Origin: Scedosporium boydii
Taxonomy: Eukaryota; Ascomycota; Sordariomycetes; Microascales; Microascaceae
Assembly (NCBI GenBank): GCA_002221725.1
Contig: NJFT01000324.1
Coordinates: forward strand, 1-34,384
Direction of reading: 5' to 3'
DNA: 34,384 nucleotides
Shown: piece by piece, positions 29,404-34,384 of the stretch
Numbering within the stretch: position 1 is the first letter of the stretch
Layout: every line of letters starts with the position of its first letter
The notes under the pieces: model-generated
The model's input: the letters and a program-made list of their open reading frames with translations, nothing else
What the model was told of the DNA's origin: nothing
Databases searched by the model: none
Program-made: the position numbers and the translations under genes

Positions 29404-30181
29404 TTTTATACTTCCTCGCCAACTTTTTTTTTTTTTTTTTTTTTTCTCCTCTCTTTTTTTACTCTTCTGATGAGACGGGCTCGGGACTTTTTCGCTGGGA
29501 TGAATTTAATGACGGCAATGGATGAAATGCGATGATTATAATGACTTGGACTCGCAAGGAACTAGTGGCGAGGGGGAAACAGGCTTGTGTCTCTTATATA
29601 TTATATCTGGCGTTTTTGGGCGGCTTCTTTGAGTGGCCTGGATTTTTGTATCTTTTGGTTTTTCTGGGATCCGGGAGGTTTGGGTCTGGTTCTTGTCTTT
29701 GGGAGTGAAGGTTTGGAGAGATATATACCATATATACCCGGCTATGAAGCCATTTATTTCACATCATTGAATGCAGAGGTCCGACTTCTTGTGATTAAAA
29801 GTTAGAGAATATTGCTATCCATTGAGACCAACATGATGCCACTCCCTTGAAGCAAGATACTGGCCCCCTCTTCTCGGCCAATTGTGACATGGGATCTAAA
29901 AGACGGGTCGACAAGAATTGAATGTTTGTCGTTATTCTTTGATTGCATTCAGAACCTCGTAAACGACAACTATGGAACCATCAATATAACGAGTCTAATG
30001 CCACCCTGAACTCCGTACTTCCATTTCGATTTTAAAAACGCAGGATCCCCGTTCGAGAAAATGAAATGGCTATATGTCAGACCACTCGATCCACGGCAAT
30101 GCGTATAAACGGAAAAAGAAAAACAAAAACCAAACCCCAACAAACCCACAAACCCACTCTCCTCCATACCTCCAGACCTCC
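29404..30181. other. convergent 3' region between the 7TM gene and RPB5
   Basis: This is the tail-to-tail spacer of 778 bp. It holds the 3' UTRs of both genes and a 22-nt T run (29424-29445) just beyond the 7TM stop, followed by a second T-rich stretch near 29453-29463. I see no further gene. The plus-strand open frame near 29587 is short and unlike any family. Confidence 0.55.
29424..29445. repeat. 22-base poly-T run
   Basis: Twenty-two consecutive T lie 20 bp beyond the stop codon of the 7TM protein gene, so within its presumed 3' UTR. In the transcript this would be a U tract. It is also a likely place for sequencing length error. Confidence 0.9.
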
Positions 30182-31078
30182 TTATACACACAGCCTATAC
30201 GAGGCATACCGCCCCGCCGTCTCCGAGTTCCTAATAATCTTCACAACCTGACCCCTCCTCAAACCCAAATACCTCGCCACGGGATCCTTCTGCAAAATCC
30301 TCGGCAGCTGCGTCTCCTTGAGCCTATAGCGCTTCAACAAAGCCACCTTCTCCTCCTTAGAGAGAAGCACGTGGCGCGGCACGAGCTCGTGGTGCGTGAT
30401 GTTGACGAGCAGGTCCTCCTCGATGAAGCACTCGAGCTGGGCGTAGCTCTCGGCGACGGCGATGAACTTGCGCGCCGCGGGGGTCAGCGGCACGCGCGTG
30501 ATGAGGATCCCGACGCGGGCGTGCTGGCCCACGACGGTCTGGATGAAGTCTTTGACTTGGGACACGCCCATGTTGTCAGAGGAGATGAATTGCACGAAGA
30601 TGGTGCCGCAGTCGGGTTCGGGGTTGGGGTTTTCGGGGGTGGCGGGGGGTGTGAATTTGCGGATCATGGTGTCGCTGGGACGGGCGGAGAATTGGAGGAG
30701 TTGGCGACTATGCGAGAAGAGGAAGGTTTTCTGTTAGCATTAAGTGTGGACTATTTTCGTTTCTTCTGTCCGGCGCGGTTTAAAGCGACACGTACACGAT
30801 CTGACCGCTCTGGTCGACAAACTTGTTGCGGAACTGGTTCAAGGAAATCTTGACTTCATCCTCTGCGAGCTCGTATTCCTATTCAGCTCGCAATTTGATC
30901 CTGTCAGCATGGCTCGTGACTTTTCTCCCTTCTTCTCGATGTTCGTTAGAGGTCGAATAACGCGACGCGGGAGACGTCATACCCTATCTGACACCATCTC
31001 CATGACGGTTCTGTACACCCGCCACATGCGAGTAATCTCCTTATCGGAGGCTCGCGGGAGCTGAGGATCGTCAGACAT
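30182..31078 (-). CDS. RPB5: RNA polymerases I, II and III shared subunit RPABC1 (Rpb5, ABC27)
   Basis: Three exons (31078-30983, 30878-30796, 30707-30182) with introns of 104 and 88 nt encode 234 aa; yeast Rpb5 has 215. Rpb5 is a core subunit of all three nuclear RNA polymerases and sits in the lower jaw near downstream DNA. The first exon, MSDDPQLPRASDKEITRM then WRVYRTVMEMVSDR, matches the N-terminal jaw domain. Exon 2 gives EYELAEDEVKISLNQFRNKF. The C-terminal assembly domain is nearly invariant: LLVNITHHELVPRHVLLS, LLKRYRLKETQLPRILQ, DPVARYLGLRRGQVVKIIR and the end SETAGRYASYRLCV. Both junctions were fixed by phase and family sequence; intron 2 has a GCTAAC branch. The gene is divergent from BFR1 and convergent with the 7TM gene. 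Confidence 0.97.
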
Positions 31079-32156
31079 GATGGAAAAAAAGGGCTTCGCG
31101 CGAAGAGAGATTAAAAAATCGCGTTATTGGTGACGCGGAATTGGATGAAGCGGATAGGGAGGGCTGTCGTGGAGGGGTTTGTGAGGTTGGTCCCAGCTTG
31201 GGAGGTTTGGATTTTCTAGAATCTTGTCGATAAGCGACCGCCTCTTCCCACGAAAAAAAAATTCTTGGAACTTCGCTCAGCCTTGCAGGTCCGTGCATCG
31301 AAGGAATTCGATTTGCAGGGATTTGGACTGGTGGGGGGAACTTGACGGAATTTGCCAGCTGTTCGTGGCTTTCGGAGGTAAGGTCACGTGTGCTACATCA
31401 TCCACAATCCGAACTTGAACGATCCGCACGGAAACTGCCTTTTTGTATCTTATTCTAGCCCCACCACGAAATATTTCGAGATTCCAATTTGACACATTGA
31501 TCAATATGTCTAGTTTCTACCAGAGACAAGTGCCATGACTCAATTGGCTAGCACTGGTAGAGTCTTGCATCTTGATGGGCTAACCGAGTAAAAAATGTGT
31601 TGAAGCAAGATGAATGACTGCATAGTGGACTTACTCGTCGAGCTGGGGCAGATTTGCTGCTTGACCGACTCTTGATTGAGGTCACGCTCTAGGGACTTCC
31701 TCCATAGAAACGTTACCCTAGTGTAGTTGGCAGCTCAATAGTTTTGTTTAGCAGCCTTCGAGAGGTCCAGCGCAACAAGCCTAATTTGCAGTCTGGAGCG
31801 AACCAGGAACTTTGGGAGCATTTTGGAACTTGCCCAGGTTCAGTCCAAACTTTTTTGGGGTATTGATTGCTGTGATATTTGATTGGCACCCTTTCCAGGG
31901 TTCTTCTCACTGGATTAATCAAGATGCAGTTTGTACCTTTGACCGCAACATTTGGCACTAAATCCCAAGAAATATTTTTCTTCCTCACGTCCATATGCTT
32001 GCTGGAGGAAGGGCATTTTAGAACCACCTCCAGTCAGCTCCTTCCCTTTCTCTAAGTTGTACTGTCTTTAGCTACATAGCTGCAGTACTTTGGTACAAGC
32101 AAGTAAATACAACAAATCGATTCTTCTGGGCCATAAAAAAGTAGCCAGCTGCAGTC

Positions 32157-32177
32157 CTCTCTCTCTCTCTTTTTTTT
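32157..32177 (+). repeat. CT dinucleotide repeat followed by a T run
   Basis: Seven CT units and then seven T lie about 275-290 nt upstream of the BFR1 ATG. This is a typical fungal promoter pyrimidine tract. Its effect is not visible from sequence. Confidence 0.6.
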
Positions 32178-32353
32178 AGTCCCCCTAAACTGTGCTCTAG
32201 TCTCGTGGGGATGTTCCCTATACTTTTCAATTGATCCTTACCTCTCTGCGGCAATAAGGACACAACCACCTCTAATACACCTGGTGCACAAGTAGCCAAA
32301 CTTCACCCACTACACATCTCCCCGACTAACCATTCCCTCTGTTAAGTCGGTCC

Positions 32354-32380
32354 ATTGAACCTGGCTTTTGCAGGTTCAAT
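32354..32380 (+). promoter_or_regulatory. 10-bp perfect hairpin upstream of BFR1, possibly in its 5' leader
   Basis: ATTGAACCTG (32354-32363) and CAGGTTCAAT (32371-32380) are perfect reverse complements with a 7-nt loop GCTTTTG. The structure ends 69 nt before the BFR1 ATG. If the transcript starts upstream of it, it would form a stable stem in the leader. If not, it could be a palindromic protein-binding site. Confidence 0.45.
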
Positions 32381-32449
32381 TCCTTCTATATACACCCCAA
32401 ATCCTATATATCATCCCTCCCATAATCCCCATCCTCGCTCACATCTACC

Positions 32450-34043
32450 ATGGCTGCTGATGCACCCACTAAGGCTAACGGGGATTCTGCCCCTGCGGCT
32501 GCAGTTGAGAAGACTGCGAAGCCTACCAAGCCCGACGAGGAGGCGTTCAAGAAGAACCTTGAGGCTGCTGAAAAGGAGCACAAGGCCGTAATGGCCAAAT
32601 ATGTATGTCGAAAGTCTTTGCACCACCTACATAGAGCAACCTGTTTGTGGATCATCCCCCAAAGCTAATTCCTGCTTCCCTCTAGAATGCGATCAAGGAA
32701 AAGATCGAGCTCGCCCAGCCGAACAAGAACAAGGACCAGCCCACCCCCACCCAGAAGCGCCGCCAGGAGCTCATCGCCCAGCTCAACGAGATCCGCCAGA
32801 AGCAAGCCGGCTTCAAGAACGCCCGCGCTTCCAAGATGGATCAGATCAAGCGCCTCGACGAGCAGCTCCGTAGCCGGATCGCCGAGCAAAAGACCGCCCG
32901 CGGCCGCGTGCCCTACAAAAGCCTCGAGGACCTCGACCGCCAGATCGCCGAGACCGAGCGCAAGGTCGACTCGGGAACCCTCAAGATTGTCGACGAAAAG
33001 AAGGCCCTCAACGACGTCTCCGCTATGAAGAAGATGCGCAAGAGCTTCGTCCAGTTTGACGACGCCCAGAAGCAGATCGACCAGCTCAAGGCCAAGATAA
33101 AGGAGATCAAGGACTCGCAGGAGGACCCCGAGCAGAAGGCGCTCAGCGAATCCTACAATAAGCTGCAGAAGGAGCTCGACGAGATCAAGGCCCAGGCTGA
33201 CGAGGCGTACAAGAGCCTCGGCTCCCTCCGCGACGAGAGGACCAAGCTCCAGGCCGAGCAGCAGGAGAAGTTCCAGGCCGTTCGCAAGATCAAGGACGAC
33301 TACTACTCCCAGAAGCGTGCGTTCTCCCAATACGAGAAGGAGGCCCGCGAGAAGGCCCGCGAGAGGCAACGTGCCGAGCGTGAGCGCATCATCAAAGAGC
33401 GTAAGAAGGCCGACGCCGAGCGCCTTCTGCAGGAGGCCAGCGACCCTGCTTTCCTCGAGGAGATCCGCCGCGCCAACAGCCTGCTCAGGTTCCTCGACCC
33501 CACCACCGCGCCCGCCGAGAAAGCTCCCCTTCTTGCCGACAGCGGTCTCGCGGCCCAGGCTCAGCGCAAGGTCGACGACTCTGGCCTCAAGGGCATGAGG
33601 CTCGTGAGGAAGGAGGATCGCGAGGACGACTACCTCCCCGCCGTGAAGAAGGGTAAGAAGGGCAAGAAGGGCGGCGCCCACGACTCTGCTAGCAAGAACT
33701 TCAACTGCCCTCCCTCCGTCGTTGAGGACTGCGCTTACCTTGGTGTCGACCCCCCAATGGGCGCCGCCGATGTCCCCGGTGTCATCGAGAAGGTCCAGGC
33801 CAAGCTCGCCGAGTGGAAGGCTAACCAGGCAGCTCAGACCCAAAAGGTAAAGTCCCCCCCCTATTGTCCCCGTCAATGAGTTAACAACGCCTGCTAACGT
33901 GTGCGCTTCTATCGCAGAACATTGACAAGGCGAAGAAGGAGATTGCCCGTCTCGAGGCCGAGGAATCCGCCCAGTCCAACGGCAGCGACGCCAAGGTCGA
34001 GAACCTCGCCTCCACCCTTGAGGCGACTACTGTCAAGGAGTAG
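32450..34043 (+). CDS. BFR1: Bfr1-type mRNP-associated coiled-coil protein
   Basis: Three exons (32450-32602, 32686-33846, 33918-34043) with introns of 83 and 71 nt encode 479 aa, close to yeast Bfr1 (about 470). Yeast Bfr1 associates with polysomal mRNPs at the ER, helps localise and translate secretory mRNAs, and was found through brefeldin A resistance and nuclear segregation phenotypes. The protein is almost entirely charged coiled coil: residues from about 30 to 290 include RRQELIAQLNEIRQKQAG, GRVPYKSLEDLDRQIAETE and MKKMRKSFVQFDDAQKQID, the family hallmarks. A basic patch KKGKKGKKGG and the segment FNCPPSVVEDCAYLGVDPP follow. The ATG sits in an ACCATGG context. Junctions are in phase 0 at AKY/NAIKEK and QTQK/NIDKAK. 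Strong use of C- or G-ending codons suggests high expression. Confidence 0.93.
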
Positions 34044-34352
34044 ATTAGATCACTCCTCTTTCTATTACCGTGGATATATATACCTGACCAAAAAGCCTTG
34101 TTCTTACTGCCGAGTACTCGAGAACGTGTAGTAATGCGTTCTTCACTACTCATTCGCATGAGAAAATGTCACCTTTTTTATACAAAAAAGTTGTGTACGT
34201 AGGGAAGGGGGCGGGGATGAGTTGTTTCATTGCACTGGGGTTTTGGCTGTTCATCAACTGTCATATATAGGGATACTGGATTCCAAAAAAAAGAAGAAAC
34301 GTGACTATTTGACAATTACCAAGTCCCTCTTGTTCTTGATCTCACGACCTTT

Positions 34353-34384
<32 letters not shown>
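34044..34384. other. BFR1 3' region and poly-T right edge
   Basis: This is the downstream sequence of BFR1, with AT-rich stretches around 34060-34100 and 34165-34200 that could serve 3'-end formation. The last 30 bases (34355-34384) are all T. With the poly-A start of the record, this marks a likely assembly break. Confidence 0.7.

Larger units (their letters stand above)
31079..32449. promoter_or_regulatory. divergent promoter region of RPB5 and BFR1
   Basis: Both starts face outward from this 1.37-kb stretch, so it holds both promoters. Near BFR1 it has a CT repeat (32157-32170) followed by a T run, the hairpin at 32354-32380 and TATA-like runs at about 32385 and 32404, 45-65 nt before the ATG. 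Pyrimidine tracts are common in promoters of highly expressed fungal genes. I see no gene in the middle part. Confidence 0.5.

Noticed and set aside
32373..32383. GGTTCAATTCC, resembling a tRNA B-box
   Set aside because: No A-box at the right distance, no acceptor or anticodon stem; it is part of the BFR1 leader hairpin.
32665..33876. 403-codon leucine-rich open frame antisense to BFR1
   Set aside because: It is the mirror of a strongly codon-biased coiled-coil gene: Lys/Glu-rich sense codons ending in G or C read as Leu/Val-rich antisense. It does not start with ATG.
1..34384. CRISPR array, biosynthetic gene cluster or intact transposon
   Set aside because: No regularly spaced repeats of the right length, no PKS, NRPS, terpene synthase or P450, and no transposase or reverse transcriptase frame were seen.

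Overview
The window is nuclear DNA of a filamentous ascomycete (Pezizomycotina). A sordariomycete-like lineage is my best guess, but the sequence does not fix the genus. The evidence is short (about 70-265 nt) GT-AG introns with CTRAC-type branch points, fungus-specific families (fungal 7TM rhodopsin-domain protein, MNN1-type mannosyltransferase, Bfr1, squalene epoxidase) and well separated genes on both strands. I support ten protein genes, rebuilt exon by exon, and one pseudogene fragment. The record begins in a poly-A run and ends in a poly-T run, which looks like a contig cut at homopolymers.

Layout. 0.17-10.7 kb holds three minus-strand genes in tandem: squalene epoxidase (ERG1, ergosterol synthesis), a putative mitochondrial helical-repeat protein, and a full-length ABCC/MRP-type transporter in five exons. 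10.7-13.6 kb has no credible gene but carries short palindromes and GGGTGAGC repeats. 13.6-16.6 kb is a divergent pair: a cysteine-rich single-pass membrane protein (minus) and an MNN1-family alpha-1,3-mannosyltransferase (plus). 16.6-17.7 kb holds a decayed fragment of the mitochondrial complex I 75/78-kDa subunit gene with transition-biased damage, then a possible ORF remnant and a 12-bp tandem repeat. 17.8-21.8 kb is tubulin-folding cofactor D (plus), convergent with an NAD(P)-dependent epimerase-like SDR (minus, 22.0-23.1 kb). 23.1-27.5 kb is a 4.4-kb stretch without a supported gene, seeded with copies of a short TACTTCGTA-like motif. 27.5-34.0 kb holds the rhodopsin-domain 7TM protein (plus), RPB5 (minus) and BFR1 (plus).

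The genes are mostly unrelated housekeeping genes (sterol synthesis, RNA polymerase, tubulin folding, mRNP/secretory function, glycosylation) with accessory membrane proteins between them. I see no biosynthetic cluster, CRISPR, tRNA, rRNA or intact transposon. The most interesting items are the RIP-like complex I pseudogene, an SREBP-type site plus a CCAAT cluster upstream of ERG1, a 10-bp perfect hairpin in the BFR1 leader, a triplicated D-[VLI]-G-G-[LF] motif in the tail of the 7TM protein, and the dispersed TACTTCGTA motif.
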